Both the position numbers and the translations under genes were made by a program. Positions 26,311 through 38,872 of a stretch of DNA of 64,000 bases are shown here, piece by piece; the first letter of the stretch is position 1, and each line of letters begins with the position of its first letter. The stretch is from Variovorax paradoxus (lineage in GTDB: Bacteria; Pseudomonadota; Gammaproteobacteria; Burkholderiales; Burkholderiaceae_C). Below the pieces are notes generated by a model. The model was not told where the DNA came from and did not search any database. It worked only from the letters and a program-made list of their open reading frames with translations. The stretch is taken from contig NZ_JAGGNU010000007.1 of NCBI RefSeq assembly GCF_018614915.1, positions 157,412 to 221,411 of the forward strand. The letters are read 5' to 3'.

Positions 26311-26829
26311 TCAGACCGCGGGCGGCATGCCCACCGGCGACGGCGGCTGCGGCCGCGCCGGCGTGCGGTCGAAGCGGTCTTCCAGCTGGCCGAGATGGGC
26401 GGCGAGCGCGTTGTCCGACTGGTCGGAGCGCAGCTTGATGGCGGTCTCGAGCTGCTCCACGCGCGCCAGCAGCGCCGCATGACGCTCGGCATTGCGTGCC
26501 ATGTGGACGTTCTCCTGGGTCTCCAGGAAGTTGCGCAGCTCGGTGAAGCGCGATGCCTCGGCCCGATCGGCCAGATCGCGTTGAGTCTGCATCTCCTTCG
26601 CGTGGCGGCGGGTTTCGAGCAGCACCGTGGTCTGCAGGTAGACCACATAGGCCGCGAAGAAGATGGCCAGCAGCGCCGTCAGCCCCAGCATGATCAGGCC
26701 GAAGGGCGCCGTGACCTGCATGAAGCCGAGCGACATGACGGTGGGCGCGACGAGCAGGCCCCAGTTCAACGCCGCCAGCGCCGCGATCAGCAGCACGACC
26801 ACCAGCAGCACGCCTGTTCTCAGTCCCAT
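26311..26829 (-). CDS. LapA-like membrane protein with coiled coil
   Basis: Protein of 172 aa with two N-terminal membrane helices (VLLVVVLLIAALAALNW; LIMLGLTALLAIFFAAYVVYL), followed by a coiled-coil cytoplasmic part (residues 70-150) and a Pro-rich C-terminus. The two-helix arrangement with NW between the helices is like the LapA domain. Function uncertain. It converges with the cytochrome c gene (6-nt gap). Confidence 0.75.
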   Translation of the reverse strand: MGLRTGVLLVVVLLIAALAALNWGLLVAPTVMSLGFMQVTAPFGLIMLGLTALLAIFFAAYVVYLQTTVLLETRRHAKEMQTQRDLADRAEASRFTELRNFLETQENVHMARNAERHAALLARVEQLETAIKLRSDQSDNALAAHLGQLEDRFDRTPARPQPPSPVGMPPAV

Positions 26830-26918
26830 GAATGTCTCCTCAACAATCGATGGGCTGTTTGTAACGCATCCGGCGCGCGCGCCCTGTCGGACAGGGGCGC
26901 GGCCGCGAATCCTTCAAC

Positions 26919-28913
<1,995 letters not shown>

Positions 28914-29062
28914 TTCCTTGTCTCCTGTACCTGTGAAGTGGCCGGCGCTAATGTCGGCGGCCGCACTTACGAATGACTGACGCTCCATGTTAACGACAGG
29001 CGCGTGACACCGGCGCCCCCGCGCGCGTCCTAGAATCGCGCGTTTCCGCCTACAACGACCCG

Positions 29063-29677
29063 ATGTCCAACTTCGACTCCACCACTCCGAACAGCGGCAA
29101 GGTCTCACCCCTGCGGCCGCTGCCCAACCTGATCTTTGCCAGCCGCTGGCTGCAACTGCCGCTGTACTTGGGCCTGATCGTCGCGCAGGGCGTGTACGTG
29201 CTGCACTTCCTGGTCGAGCTCTTCCACCTGGTCGAGGCCGCCTTCGGGAGCAAGGAAGCGCTGGAGTTGCTGATCACCAGCATCGGCTACAAGACCGCTA
29301 CGCCGGTCACGACGCTCAACGAGACCGTGATCATGCTGGTGGTGCTGGCGCTGATCGACGTGGTCATGATCTCCAACCTGCTGATCATGGTGATCGTCGG
29401 CGGCTACGAGACCTTCGTGAGCCGCATGAACCTCGAAGGCCATCGCGACCAGCCCGAATGGCTGAGCCATGTGAACGCCTCGGTGCTGAAGGTCAAGCTG
29501 GCCACCGCCATCATCGGCATCAGCTCGATCCACCTGCTCAAGACCTTCATCAATGCCGACAACTACACCGACCGCGTGCTCATTGCGCAGACGGCGATCC
29601 ACATCACATTCCTGCTGTCGGCCATGGCCATCGCCTACACCGACAAGCTGATGGCGCCCCCGCAAGCGCGGCACTGA
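29063..29677 (+). CDS. UPF0114 (YqhA-like) membrane protein
   Basis: Membrane protein of 204 aa with four hydrophobic segments and the family stretches [51 protein letters not shown] and [22 protein letters not shown]. Matches TIGR00645/UPF0114 in length and order. Function unknown. Confidence 0.9.
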   Translation: MSNFDSTTPNSGKVSPLRPLPNLIFASRWLQLPLYLGLIVAQGVYVLHFLVELFHLVEAAFGSKEALELLITSIGYKTATPVTTLNETVIMLVVLALIDVVMISNLLIMVIVGGYETFVSRMNLEGHRDQPEWLSHVNASVLKVKLATAIIGISSIHLLKTFINADNYTDRVLIAQTAIHITFLLSAMAIAYTDKLMAPPQARH

Positions 29678-29698
29678 GCTCCCATCCGTTCGGACGGC

Positions 29699-31084
<1,386 letters not shown>

Positions 31085-31145
31085 GGGCGGGCCTGAGCTG
31101 TCAAAATGGAGGACCCGCCAGTATCCGCCCAAGCAAGAAACCCCC
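31085..31145. promoter_or_regulatory. 61-bp divergent fumC/fumA promoter region
   Basis: Both fumarase genes must be driven from this short gap, unless their promoters lie inside the opposite gene. It contains TCAAAATGGAG and a CAAGCAAGAAACCC before the fumA start. No iron-box or superoxide-box could be recognised with confidence. Confidence 0.4.
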
Positions 31146-32699
31146 ATGACCACCACGATTCAACAAGCCGACCTGATCGAGTCGGTCGCCGCCGCGCTGC
31201 AATACATCAGCTACTACCACCCGACCGACTACATCGCCCACCTGGCCCGTGCCTACGAACGCGAACAAAGCCCGGCGGCCAAGGACGCGATGGCGCAGAT
31301 CCTCACCAACAGCAAGATGAGCGCCACCGGCCAGCGACCGATCTGCCAGGACACCGGCATCGTCAACGTTTTCCTGAAGGTCGGCATGGACGTGCGCTGG
31401 GGCGGCTTCACCGGCGGCCTCGACGACGCCATCAACGAAGGCGTGCGCCGCGGCTACAACCATCCCGACAACACGCTGCGCGCCTCGGTCGTGGCCGATC
31501 CGCAGTTCGACCGCAAGAACACCAAGGACAACACGCCGGCCGTGATCTTCACCGAGATCGTGCCGGGCAACACCGTCGAAGTGACGGTCGCTGCCAAGGG
31601 CGGCGGCAGCGAGAACAAGAGCAAGCTGGTGATGCTGAATCCCGGCGACAGCGTGGTCGACTGGGTGCTCAAGACCGTGCCCACCATGGGCGCCGGCTGG
31701 TGCCCGCCGGGCATGCTGGGCATCGGCATCGGCGGCACCGCCGAGAAGGCCGCCCTGCTCGCCAAGGAAAGCCTGATGGACGACCTCGACATGCACGAGC
31801 TGCTGGCCAAGAAGCGCTCGGGCGCCGAGCTCAGCAAGGTGGAGGCGCTGCGTGTCGAGCTCTACGAGAAGGTCAACGCGCTGGGCATCGGCGCGCAAGG
31901 GCTGGGCGGCCTCGCCACCGTGCTCGACGTCAAGATCAAGATGTACCCCACGCATGCGGCGAGCAAGCCGGTGGCGATGATCCCGAACTGCGCGGCCACG
32001 CGCCATGCGCACTTCGTGCTCGACGGCTCGGGGCCCGTGTACCTCGAGGCGCCCTCGCTGGACCTCTGGCCCAAGATCGACTGGGCGCCCGACTACAACA
32101 AGAGCAAGCGCGTCGATCTGGACAAGCTCACGCCCGCCGAGGTCGCGAGCTGGAAGCCCGGCGACACGCTGCTTCTCAAGGGCAAGATGCTGACCGGCCG
32201 CGACGCCGCGCACAAGCGCATCGCCGACATGCTGGCCAAGGGCGAGCAGTTGCCGGTGGACTTCACCAACCGGGTGATCTACTACGTCGGCCCGGTCGAT
32301 CCGGTGAAGGGCGAAGCCGTCGGCCCGGCCGGCCCGACCACCGCCACGCGCATGGACGGCTTCACCGAGATGATGCTGGCCAAGACCGGCCTGATCGCGA
32401 TGATCGGCAAGGCCGAGCGCGGACCGGTGGCGATCGAGGCGATCAAGAAGCACCAGAGCGCGTACCTGATGGCCGTGGGCGGTGCGGCCTACCTGGTCAG
32501 CAAGGCGATCAAGACGGCCAAGGTGGTGGGCTTCGCCGACCTCGGCATGGAAGCGATCTACGAATTCGACGTGGTGGACATGCCGGTCACCGTGGCGGTG
32601 GATGCCGGTGGCACCAGCGCCCACATCACCGGCCCGGCCGAGTGGCAGAAGCGCATCGCGAGCGGCGAGTTCAAGACCATCATGATGGAAGCGGCTTGA
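31146..32699 (+). CDS. fumA: Fumarate hydratase, class I (4Fe-4S)
   Basis: Iron-sulfur fumarase of 517 aa, single-chain type. Cluster-ligand and active-site segments: [17 protein letters not shown] (about 62-78), [24 protein letters not shown] [33 protein letters not shown], and the C-terminal domain with [16 protein letters not shown] and [12 protein letters not shown]. The oxygen-sensitive class I enzyme paired with class II FumC suggests use under different iron or oxygen conditions. Its stop codon overlaps the murI start. Confidence 0.94.
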   Translation: MTTTIQQADLIESVAAALQYISYYHPTDYIAHLARAYEREQSPAAKDAMAQILTNSKMSATGQRPICQDTGIVNVFLKVGMDVRWGGFTGGLDDAINEGVRRGYNHPDNTLRASVVADPQFDRKNTKDNTPAVIFTEIVPGNTVEVTVAAKGGGSENKSKLVMLNPGDSVVDWVLKTVPTMGAGWCPPGMLGIGIGGTAEKAALLAKESLMDDLDMHELLAKKRSGAELSKVEALRVELYEKVNALGIGAQGLGGLATVLDVKIKMYPTHAASKPVAMIPNCAATRHAHFVLDGSGPVYLEAPSLDLWPKIDWAPDYNKSKRVDLDKLTPAEVASWKPGDTLLLKGKMLTGRDAAHKRIADMLAKGEQLPVDFTNRVIYYVGPVDPVKGEAVGPAGPTTATRMDGFTEMMLAKTGLIAMIGKAERGPVAIEAIKKHQSAYLMAVGGAAYLVSKAIKTAKVVGFADLGMEAIYEFDVVDMPVTVAVDAGGTSAHITGPAEWQKRIASGEFKTIMMEAA

Positions 32700-33499
32700 G
32701 CCACCTGCCGATCGGTGTCTTCGACAGTGGCGTGGGGGGTCTCTCGGTCCTCAACGCGCTGCGCGAGGCGCTGCCGCACGAGCGCTTCGTCTACTTTGCC
32801 GACACGGCCCATGCGCCCTACGGCGAGCGCGGCGATGCCTACGTGGCCGGACGGACCCGCGCCGTGGCGCGCCACCTGCTGGAGCGCCACCAGATCAAGG
32901 CCCTGGTGGTCGCCTGCAATACGGCGACGGCCGCCGCCATCCACGAGTTGCGGGCCGAGCATCCGGCGCTGCCGGTGGTCGGGGTGGAACCGGCGCTCAA
33001 GCCCGCCGTGGCAATCAGCCGCACCGGGCACATCGCGGTGATCGCGACCCGCGGCACCGTGGAAAGCCGCAAGTTCGAGTCGCTGCGCGCCTCGCTGGCC
33101 GCGCAGGCCGTGTTCAGCATCGTGCCTTGCGACGGGCTGGCAGGCGCGATCGAGCGGGACGATGCTGCGCAGATCGGATCGTTGAGCCAACGCTACCTGG
33201 AAGCCGCCGGTGTCTTCGGCAGCGCGCCGGGGCAGATCGACACGCTGGTGCTGGGCTGCACCCACTACCCTTTCATTGCCGACGAACTGCGCCGCCACGC
33301 CGGCGCGGCGGTGCGCTTCATCGACACCGGCGCGCCGGTCGCGCAGCAAGCGCGGCGCCTGCTGTCGCAGGCCGAGGTGCTGGCCGAGGCGGGCGACGGC
33401 GGCGTCGCGCTCCTCTGCAGCGGGGCACCCGATGCGCTCGACGCTGCAGCCGCACGCTGGCTCCGCCTGCCCGCCGAGCGGGCCGCGGCCGTCGCCTGA
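32696..33499 (+). CDS. murI: Glutamate racemase
   Basis: Cofactor-independent racemase of 267 aa supplying D-glutamate for peptidoglycan. Motifs: PIGVFDSGVGGLSVLNAL (Asp and Ser), VYFADTAHAPYGERG, the first catalytic Cys in VVACNTATAAAI and the second in VLGCTHYPFIADEL. The likely start is TTG 32696, which overlaps the fumA stop (TTGA) and gives the normal N-terminus; this makes translation dependent on fumA. Confidence 0.93.
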   Translation: MSHLPIGVFDSGVGGLSVLNALREALPHERFVYFADTAHAPYGERGDAYVAGRTRAVARHLLERHQIKALVVACNTATAAAIHELRAEHPALPVVGVEPALKPAVAISRTGHIAVIATRGTVESRKFESLRASLAAQAVFSIVPCDGLAGAIERDDAAQIGSLSQRYLEAAGVFGSAPGQIDTLVLGCTHYPFIADELRRHAGAAVRFIDTGAPVAQQARRLLSQAEVLAEAGDGGVALLCSGAPDALDAAAARWLRLPAERAAAVA

Positions 33500-33507
33500 T
33501 CCACGCC

Positions 33508-34272
33508 ATGCGCTGGGACCGACTCCTCGCTGCCTGCCTGCTGGGCGCCCTCAGCGCTGCGGCCCAGGCCGCCTGCGATACCGGGCTCGCGGAACGCATG
33601 CACGCCAAGCTGCACCCGAAGCGGCAGCTCGACCACGAACGCGCCGTGTGCCAGCCGTGGCGCGGCTTCGCCGGACGTTTCATCGTGGTGCTGCCGATCC
33701 CGCGCGCACCCTTCGAACCCGGCATCACCCGCTTCGACCTCGACGTGCTCGTGGTTCAGCAAGCAGACAACGGCAACACCGAGCGGGCGAAGGTAGTCAG
33801 CCGGCTGTTCGAGGAAACGGCGCTGACCGAAGACGCCGTGCGCATCGGCGAGATCAAGGTCGACACCGCACGCTACATGCTGGCTGGCGATGCACGCGCC
33901 TTCGGCATCCGGATCCTTCGCCAGGGTGCATCGCGCGCCGCCCCGTACTCGAACGAGACGCTCACGCTCTACGTGCCCCAGGGCCCGAAGCTCGCCAAAG
34001 TGCTCGACGGGCTCGAGATGACGCTGGAGCGCGGCGAGTGGGACACCAACTGCGCCGGCAACTTCGAGACCGTGCGCGGCAGTCTCTCGATCGCGCACAG
34101 CGCGAGCAATGGCTACGCCGACCTGCTGCTGCGCCAGACGCGATCCGAAAGCCGATCCAGCGCCCAAGGCGACGAATGCGTGACGCAGGAGCGGCCAGCG
34201 AAGTTCGCGTCGATGACCTTGCGCTACGACGGCAGCAGCTATCGCGCTTCGAAGGGCGCGGCCTCCGACTGA
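33508..34272 (+). CDS. Secreted protein of unknown function
   Basis: Protein of 254 aa, 8 nt after murI. Signal peptide residues 1-21 (LLAACLLGALSAAAQA), mature start ACDTGL. It has a beta-rich composition (ITRFDLDVLVVQQ, ARYMLAGDARAFGIRI) and a pair of cysteines (TNCAGNF and DECVTQE) that could form a disulfide. I do not recognise the family. Its last 34 bp overlap the end of the convergent MFS gene. Confidence 0.8.
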   Translation: MRWDRLLAACLLGALSAAAQAACDTGLAERMHAKLHPKRQLDHERAVCQPWRGFAGRFIVVLPIPRAPFEPGITRFDLDVLVVQQADNGNTERAKVVSRLFEETALTEDAVRIGEIKVDTARYMLAGDARAFGIRILRQGASRAAPYSNETLTLYVPQGPKLAKVLDGLEMTLERGEWDTNCAGNFETVRGSLSIAHSASNGYADLLLRQTRSESRSSAQGDECVTQERPAKFASMTLRYDGSSYRASKGAASD

Positions 34273-35609
34273 GAGGCTTCTTCGCGCAGCGCGGCCGCGC
34301 GGCCGCGCCGCATGTCAATGGGCAGGAGCAGCAGCAGGCCACCGACGAACAGCGCGGTGGTCGAGAGGATCGCGACGCGCTGGTTGCCGCCGGTCATCCA
34401 GGTGATGGCCCCGTAGCTCAGCGGCCCCACGATAGCGGCCAGCCGCGTGGCGAAGGACCAGAGCCCGAAGAACTCGGCGAGCTGCCGCGGGGGCGCAAGA
34501 ATTCCCGTCATGGCGCGTCCGGCCGATTGACTCGACCCCATGGCCAGGCCAGCGATCGTGGCTGCCCACCAGAAGCCGCCCTTGGTCGTGACCGAGGCCG
34601 CGATCACACACACCGCGATCCAGGCCACGAGCGCACCCGACAGCGCACGCCGGTGTCCGATGCGGTCCTGCAGGTAGCCGAAGCCGAAGGCGCCGAGCGC
34701 CGCTGCGATGTTGAGCACGAAGATGAGCATCATCGTCTCGCTCGCGACGAAGCCGATCACCTGCTCGGCGTAGATCGCCGCGAGCGTGATCGCCACCGCG
34801 ACGCCACCCTGGTAGCAGACGGTGCAGGCCAGCAGCCACATGAAGTCGCGGTAGGCGCGCGCCTCGCGGAAGGTATGGCCCAACTGCTGCCAGGCGCTCT
34901 GCCGCGCACCGGCGGCCTGCGGCAGCGCGCGCTCGGGCAGCAACGCGAAGGTGGCGCAGGCCGCGACGCCGTAGAGCACGGCCGTGATCAGCATCGTGAC
35001 CGGCACGAAATGCGCCGCGGGCAGGCCCTTGGCCTGGGCCGAGAGCACGTAGGCCAGGCACAGCCCGAGCGCGAGCATGCCGCCGAGGTAGCCGAAGGCC
35101 CAGCCCCAGCCGCTGACCTTGCCCATGCCTTCGGGCGTCGCAAGTTCCGGCAGGAAGGCACCGGTCAGCGATTCGCCGTAGGAATAAAAGGTGTTGGAGA
35201 CGACCACCAGCCCCATCGCCATCGCCACCGCGTACGGACCGCCCAACTGCGGCGTGAGCGCAAGCGCCGCGGTGCCGAGCACGCAGCCGACCGTGGCGAT
35301 GGCCAGCACTCTCTTCTTGGCGGCATGCAGATCGGCCCAGGCGCCGATGGCCGGCATCGTCAGCATCACGATCGCGTAGGAGATGCTCAGCGCCGCCGTC
35401 CAGGCAAAAGTGGCCCAGGGAGCGCTCTTGGCAATGCCGCCAACGAAGTAGGCGGCGAACACCGCCGTGATGACGACGGTGGTGTAGCCCGAATTGGCAA
35501 AGTCGTACATGGCCCAGCCGAAGACCTCGCGCTTGCGCACGCCGGGACGAAGGGCAGACTGGGAAAACAAGGCCAAGCGACTCTCCGCGAACAGAAGGTC
35601 GCCGAGCAT
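34239..35609 (-). CDS. MFS transporter, UMF1 type
   Basis: Twelve-helix permease of 456 aa. Early motif REVFGWAMYDFANSGYTTVVIT is the hallmark of the UMF1 family (yeast Atg22-like), followed by GAWADLHAAKKR in the first loop and GYLQDRIGHRRAL in the central loop. The C-terminus is basic (DMRRGRAAALREE). Substrate unknown. ATG 35609 is chosen because it gives the family N-terminus; residues upstream look non-native. The coding region overlaps the convergent gene by 34 bp. Confidence 0.9.
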   Translation of the reverse strand: MLGDLLFAESRLALFSQSALRPGVRKREVFGWAMYDFANSGYTTVVITAVFAAYFVGGIAKSAPWATFAWTAALSISYAIVMLTMPAIGAWADLHAAKKRVLAIATVGCVLGTAALALTPQLGGPYAVAMAMGLVVVSNTFYSYGESLTGAFLPELATPEGMGKVSGWGWAFGYLGGMLALGLCLAYVLSAQAKGLPAAHFVPVTMLITAVLYGVAACATFALLPERALPQAAGARQSAWQQLGHTFREARAYRDFMWLLACTVCYQGGVAVAITLAAIYAEQVIGFVASETMMLIFVLNIAAALGAFGFGYLQDRIGHRRALSGALVAWIAVCVIAASVTTKGGFWWAATIAGLAMGSSQSAGRAMTGILAPPRQLAEFFGLWSFATRLAAIVGPLSYGAITWMTGGNQRVAILSTTALFVGGLLLLLPIDMRRGRAAALREEASQSEAAPFEAR

Positions 35610-35655
35610 AGCGGAGCGGCTTGACCGCTCCGTGGCGCAAGGGGTGAGTGCTGCC

Positions 35656-36288
35656 CTAGTGCAGGTGGCGCGGACGGCGTCCGCCGCCGTGGCCGCCCGT
35701 GCCCGGACCGCCGGTGCCGCCACGCGGACGCTTGCCGATCTCGAGCGAATTCACGAGCGCATCGAAGCGGTCGCCGAACAGCTTGTCGATCTCGGCGACC
35801 ACACCGCCGAGCTCGGCGCCATCGAAGTGGCGCTCCATGAGGTTCACCACGTCTTCCACCAGGAGATCGCGCTGCACCTGCATGATTGCGGCCGGGTTCG
35901 GGCCCACGAAGAGCATGAGGAAGTCGTCGCGCGACTCTTCTTCGGGGTCGCCCTCTTCCTCGTCGAAGTCGGTGTCGTAGAAAGTGACTTCGAGCGCGGC
36001 GCCCTGTTCGGCGAGCTCGTTGAGGCCCATGCACATCTCGTCGAGTGCCTGGCGGAAGTCTTCGTCGCCGGCCACGGTCCAGCAGATCTGGAGCATGTGC
36101 TCCTTCTGCTCGAAACGGATGCCCGGCTCCTCTTCGTAGACGCTGGTCGCGCCGTCGGCCAGCGACTTGGCGCCGGCGTATTTCCAGAGCGGCCTGAGCG
36201 CTTCCTGGATCTGCTCGAAGCTCACATCGGAACGCAACGGCACATCGCCGTGCACATGGATTTCGAACGGAGCGTTGTAGCGAGGCAT
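35656..36288 (-). CDS. Conserved hypothetical protein of Comamonadaceae
   Basis: Soluble protein of 210 aa with an acidic stretch (DTDFDEEEGDPEEESRDD, about 103-120) and a C-terminal Gly/Arg/His-rich tail (PRGGTGGPGTGG, then HGGGRRPRHLH) that might bind metal or RNA. The body (LRSDVSFEQIQEALRPLWKY, MLQICWTVAGDEDFRQALDEMC) is folded-looking but I assign no function. It lies directly downstream of tRNA-Leu on the same strand. Confidence 0.78.
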   Translation of the reverse strand: MPRYNAPFEIHVHGDVPLRSDVSFEQIQEALRPLWKYAGAKSLADGATSVYEEEPGIRFEQKEHMLQICWTVAGDEDFRQALDEMCMGLNELAEQGAALEVTFYDTDFDEEEGDPEEESRDDFLMLFVGPNPAAIMQVQRDLLVEDVVNLMERHFDGAELGGVVAEIDKLFGDRFDALVNSLEIGKRPRGGTGGPGTGGHGGGRRPRHLH

Positions 36289-36310
36289 GTCATTGCTCCC
36301 TTGTATGTGG

Positions 36311-36403
36311 TGGTGCCCGGAACCGGGGTCGAACCGGTACGCCCCTTGTGCAGGAAGCGGCGGATTTTAAGTCCGATGTGTCTACCAATTTCACCATCCG
36401 GGC
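36311..36403 (-). tRNA. tRNA-Leu (anticodon UAA)
   Basis: Minus-strand sequence begins GCCCGGATGGTGAAATTGGT, has anticodon loop ACTTAAAATCC, a long variable arm (GCCGCTTCCTGCACAAGGGGC), T-arm CCGGTTCGACCCCGG and an encoded CCA after TCCGGGCA. Acceptor stem GCCCGGA/TCCGGGC is fully paired. Confidence 0.97.
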
Positions 36404-36488
36404 GGCCGGGTGGATATGGACGATACCCGAAACGAAATCAGCCCCGACAACGATGGTTGATGGGGCTGGCTGATCCATGTGGATGGGG

Positions 36489-36562
36489 TGGAGGCGCGAC
36501 CCGGAGTCGAACCGGGCTAGACGGATTTGCAATCCGTTGCATAACCGCTTTGCTATCGCGCC
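36489..36562 (-). tRNA. tRNA-Cys (anticodon GCA)
   Basis: Minus-strand sequence GGCGCGATAGCAAAGCGGTT, anticodon loop GATTGCAAATC, T-arm CCCGGTTCGACTCCGGG, and acceptor end CGCGCCTCCA with the U73 typical of tRNA-Cys. CCA is encoded. Confidence 0.97.
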
Positions 36563-36586
36563 CTGCTGTCTTTGAACTCGCGAAAA

Positions 36587-36610
36587 AAAGGGAAGCCTGA
36601 GCTTCCCTTT
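36587..36610. terminator. Hairpin with A/T flanks between tRNA-Cys and tRNA-Gly fragment
   Basis: Stem AAAGGGAAGC/GCTTCCCTTT with a CTGA loop, flanked by a 7-A run on the left and TTTTT on the right, so it could terminate in either direction. If active on the minus strand it would separate any upstream transcript from tRNA-Cys. Confidence 0.6.
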
Positions 36611-36618
36611 TTCAAAAC

Positions 36619-36648
36619 TGGAGCGGGAAAAGAGTCTCGAACTCCGTC
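36619..36648 (-). other. tRNA-Gly 3'-end fragment, prophage attachment site
   Basis: Minus-strand sequence GGAGTTCGAGACTCTTTTCC, then CGCTCCA, is the T-arm, 3' acceptor strand, U73 and CCA of a tRNA-Gly; the 5' two thirds of the tRNA are absent upstream. tRNA-Gly, tRNA-Cys, tRNA-Leu is a common gene order in betaproteobacteria. A lone 3' end is what integration into a tRNA gene leaves at one junction, the complete gene being rebuilt at the other end of the element. Confidence 0.8.
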
Positions 36649-36795
36649 TGCGAGGAATCCACGGGAGTATAGCGGATGTCCTCAGAGGAGAGCCGCGTCG
36701 TGGCGTCCTGTCGAAACCTGTGGAATCCACCCGTTTGTCCAAGAATCTGTCCAAGATCCAGGCCGCGCGCGTTCTCGTGTTCCATGCTCGGCATC

Positions 36796-37164
36796 CTAGC
36801 CGGCCCGGCCGCCGTCATCCATCGGACCCGGCACGCACCACCAGCGCTGGTGGACTTTCTCTTTCAGCCCGTTGGCCTCATGCCCCGCGATCAGGAATCC
36901 TTCCTTGACTAGCTTGAGCGTTGGGAACCATAGCTCCGGAATCAGCGACTCGACTTCAGCCTTTGGGGTGGGGTAGAGCCTGGCCACGAGCTCGTGCTGA
37001 GGCGACAGCTTGCCGCGGTGCGTGATCAGCAGCCAGCCGAACACTCCCCCGGCGCGCGCTATCTCTGGCGGCAGCCGCTCGGCATGCCGGTACAGGCGAT
37101 AGACGGTGCAATACACTGGATAAGCATACAGCTTTCCAGAGGCCAGCCGCAGCACGCAGAGCAT
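36796..37164 (-). CDS. Hypothetical protein next to the prophage junction
   Basis: Soluble protein of 122 aa starting at ATG 37164, which has AGGGCGG 7 nt upstream; the frame is open further upstream into the preceding gene, with GTG 37206 as an alternative. Content: LRLASGKLYAYPVYCTVYRLYRH-type N-terminus, FGWLLITHRGKLSPQHELVA, and a C-terminal KVHQRWWCVPGPMD. It looks folded but has no motif I recognise. First gene inside the attachment site; transcribed towards it. Confidence 0.65.
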   Translation of the reverse strand: MLCVLRLASGKLYAYPVYCTVYRLYRHAERLPPEIARAGGVFGWLLITHRGKLSPQHELVARLYPTPKAEVESLIPELWFPTLKLVKEGFLIAGHEANGLKEKVHQRWWCVPGPMDDGGRAG

Positions 37165-37222
37165 GAAAAAGCCGCCCTGAGGCCCATGGATGAGAGCGCT
37201 TAGCACCAGGGATGCATCGCGC

Positions 37223-37675
37223 TCATGGCGGCAACCAATCGATGGTGGTGCAGATCCGCATGCGTTCGAAGGCGGCGCCAGTGTCCGAGCAACCTGACCA
37301 GCACGCGCGTCGCTTCTCGATGCTCGCGCGTTCTCTGTTGCCGGCACACCTATCCATGCATGCATCAGCATCGGCATACCAAGTCATGAAGTCATCGTTG
37401 GCACGCCGCCTGGCGATCGCCAGGCGGGTCGAATCTAGAGTGCCGAGCCGAGGTCCTATGAAATTTCCAAGGCGCTCCATGTCCCTCCGAAGAGCAGCGG
37501 TTGCACTTTCCGACGGCTGCGAATGCGCTTGAAGCAGAGCCAGCCTGTTCTGCAGCACGCCGGCGCAGTAGACCGTCGTGAGCTCGAGATCCGATGGCTG
37601 CAGTGGCCTTGCGGATACGCCTTGCCCCGCCATTGCCGTAGCAACACAAACGAGCAGCTGTCGATTGGTTTTCAT
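37223..37675 (-). CDS. Secreted cysteine-containing hypothetical protein
   Basis: Protein of 150 aa with an N-terminal signal peptide (LLVCVATAMAGQGVSA, cleavage near residue 22). The mature part is helical with five further cysteines (VYCAGVL, ADACMDRCAGN, RACWSGCSD) in a CxxxC/CxxGC arrangement that suggests disulfides in the periplasm. Family unknown. It lies upstream of the gene starting at 37164 and may be cotranscribed with it. Confidence 0.65.
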   Translation of the reverse strand: MKTNRQLLVCVATAMAGQGVSARPLQPSDLELTTVYCAGVLQNRLALLQAHSQPSESATAALRRDMERLGNFIGPRLGTLDSTRLAIARRRANDDFMTWYADADACMDRCAGNRERASIEKRRACWSGCSDTGAAFERMRICTTIDWLPP

Positions 37676-38009
37676 GCCTGCGACCTCGCACGCGCACCAT
37701 GTAAGTTAAGCGCGGGGTGCGTCAGTTTCAACCCCACGGGGCCAAGCCCCGCTTCGGTGCAGTCCTTTGCGAAGGGCCGCTGTGGAGAAGTTCCGGCGAG
37801 CGCTATGGCGCGAAGCTGCCGCTCGCCCGCGACTTCAGTGGCGCGGGATCGGAAAAGCGAACTGCAACGGCGCAGCACGCGGAAGTGTGATGGCGCGCAG
37901 GGGAGGCGCATCGTGGGGACAGATCGTCCTGAGCGGCTGCGTGGCGTCGGGAGTAGGCAACGCATTTTTTAGCCGCTAAAGTTCAGTGGCGTTCCGCAAC
38001 ATTCCGGGC
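37676..38009. other. Intergenic region without a supported gene
   Basis: 334 bp between a minus-strand gene and the plus-strand SRAP gene. Long frames exist on both strands, but none has a ribosome binding site or protein-like composition. It probably holds divergent promoters; a TTTTTTAGCCGCTAAA dyad-like segment lies about 40 nt before the SRAP start. Confidence 0.4.
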
Positions 38010-38777
38010 ATGTGCAGCCACTACCAAGCCGAGAAGCGCCGCAAGCAGCTGGAGAAGCGGTTCGGCATCACCCTCCCCCTTGACTGGGAGCCGCCGCCGG
38101 GCGGCCTGCACATCTATCCGACGCAGCTTGCACCGTTCATCCGCCGGCCGCCAGAGCGCGATTCGGGCGACGAGGCCGTGCCGAACTTCGAGCTCGTCGA
38201 GGGGCATTTCGGCCTGCTGCCTGGCTTCGCTAAGGACATCAGGTACGGCGTCAACACGTACAACGCCCGGACCGAGACCGTCGACCAGCTGGCCAGCTTC
38301 AAGCACGCCTGGGCCAAGGCGCGGCACTGCATCGTGCCGTGCGAGGCGATCTACGAGCCCGATTGGCGCACCGGCACGCACATCCCGACCAGGTTCACCG
38401 CGGCCAACGACGAGACGCTCGGCGTCGCCGGCCTGTGGGCGCCTTGGAAGGATCCTGCGACAGGGCAGTGGGCCAACAGCTTCACCATGCTGACGATCAA
38501 CGCCGACACGCATCCGCTGTTCAAGGAGATGCACCGGCCGGACCCGAAGCGGCCGCCGCACATGCAGGACAAGCGCATGGTGGTGGTGCTTCCGGAGGCA
38601 CAGTACGAGGAATGGCTCGACGCGCCAGCCGAGCGCTCAATGGCCTTCATGAACCAGTCTCCGGCAGAGCGCTTCGTGATGAGGCCGGAGCCTCTGCCGC
38701 CCAAGCCGACGAAGCCGAAGCCTCAGCGTGCCAAGCCGAAAGACCCGTCGGCGCCGGAGCAACCGACCCTCTTCTGA
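38010..38777 (+). CDS. yedK: SOS-response-associated peptidase-like (SRAP/HMCES/YedK) protein
   Basis: DNA-protein crosslinking protein of 255 aa that shields abasic sites in single-stranded DNA. The start is ATG 38010, since the family needs Cys at position 2 after Met removal (MCSHYQA). Other catalytic-site segments are present: YNARTETV (Asn), VPCEAIYEPDW (Glu) and NADTHPLFKEMH (His). A Lys/Pro-rich tail (KPTKPKPQRAKPKDP) is added at the C-terminus. It is a frequent passenger of phages; here it opens the plus-strand part of the prophage cargo block. Confidence 0.92.
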   Translation: MCSHYQAEKRRKQLEKRFGITLPLDWEPPPGGLHIYPTQLAPFIRRPPERDSGDEAVPNFELVEGHFGLLPGFAKDIRYGVNTYNARTETVDQLASFKHAWAKARHCIVPCEAIYEPDWRTGTHIPTRFTAANDETLGVAGLWAPWKDPATGQWANSFTMLTINADTHPLFKEMHRPDPKRPPHMQDKRMVVVLPEAQYEEWLDAPAERSMAFMNQSPAERFVMRPEPLPPKPTKPKPQRAKPKDPSAPEQPTLF

Positions 38778-38872
38778 GGTTCGGCCTTCTGCGGCAACGG
38801 CGACTTTCCTTCCATCAAACGTCAGTGCCGGCCGACGGTTGAGGCAGTCTGCGCGCCCCAGCGTTGCTTCCC

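Noticed and set aside
36311..36562. The tRNA pair as part of the prophage
   Set aside because: tRNA-Leu and tRNA-Cys lie outside the tRNA-Gly fragment and belong to a chromosomal tRNA cluster, so they are host genes.
36649..36795. Possible integrase gene or its end next to the attachment site
   Set aside because: Frames here are short and have none of the R-H-R-Y motifs of tyrosine integrases. The integrase must be elsewhere.
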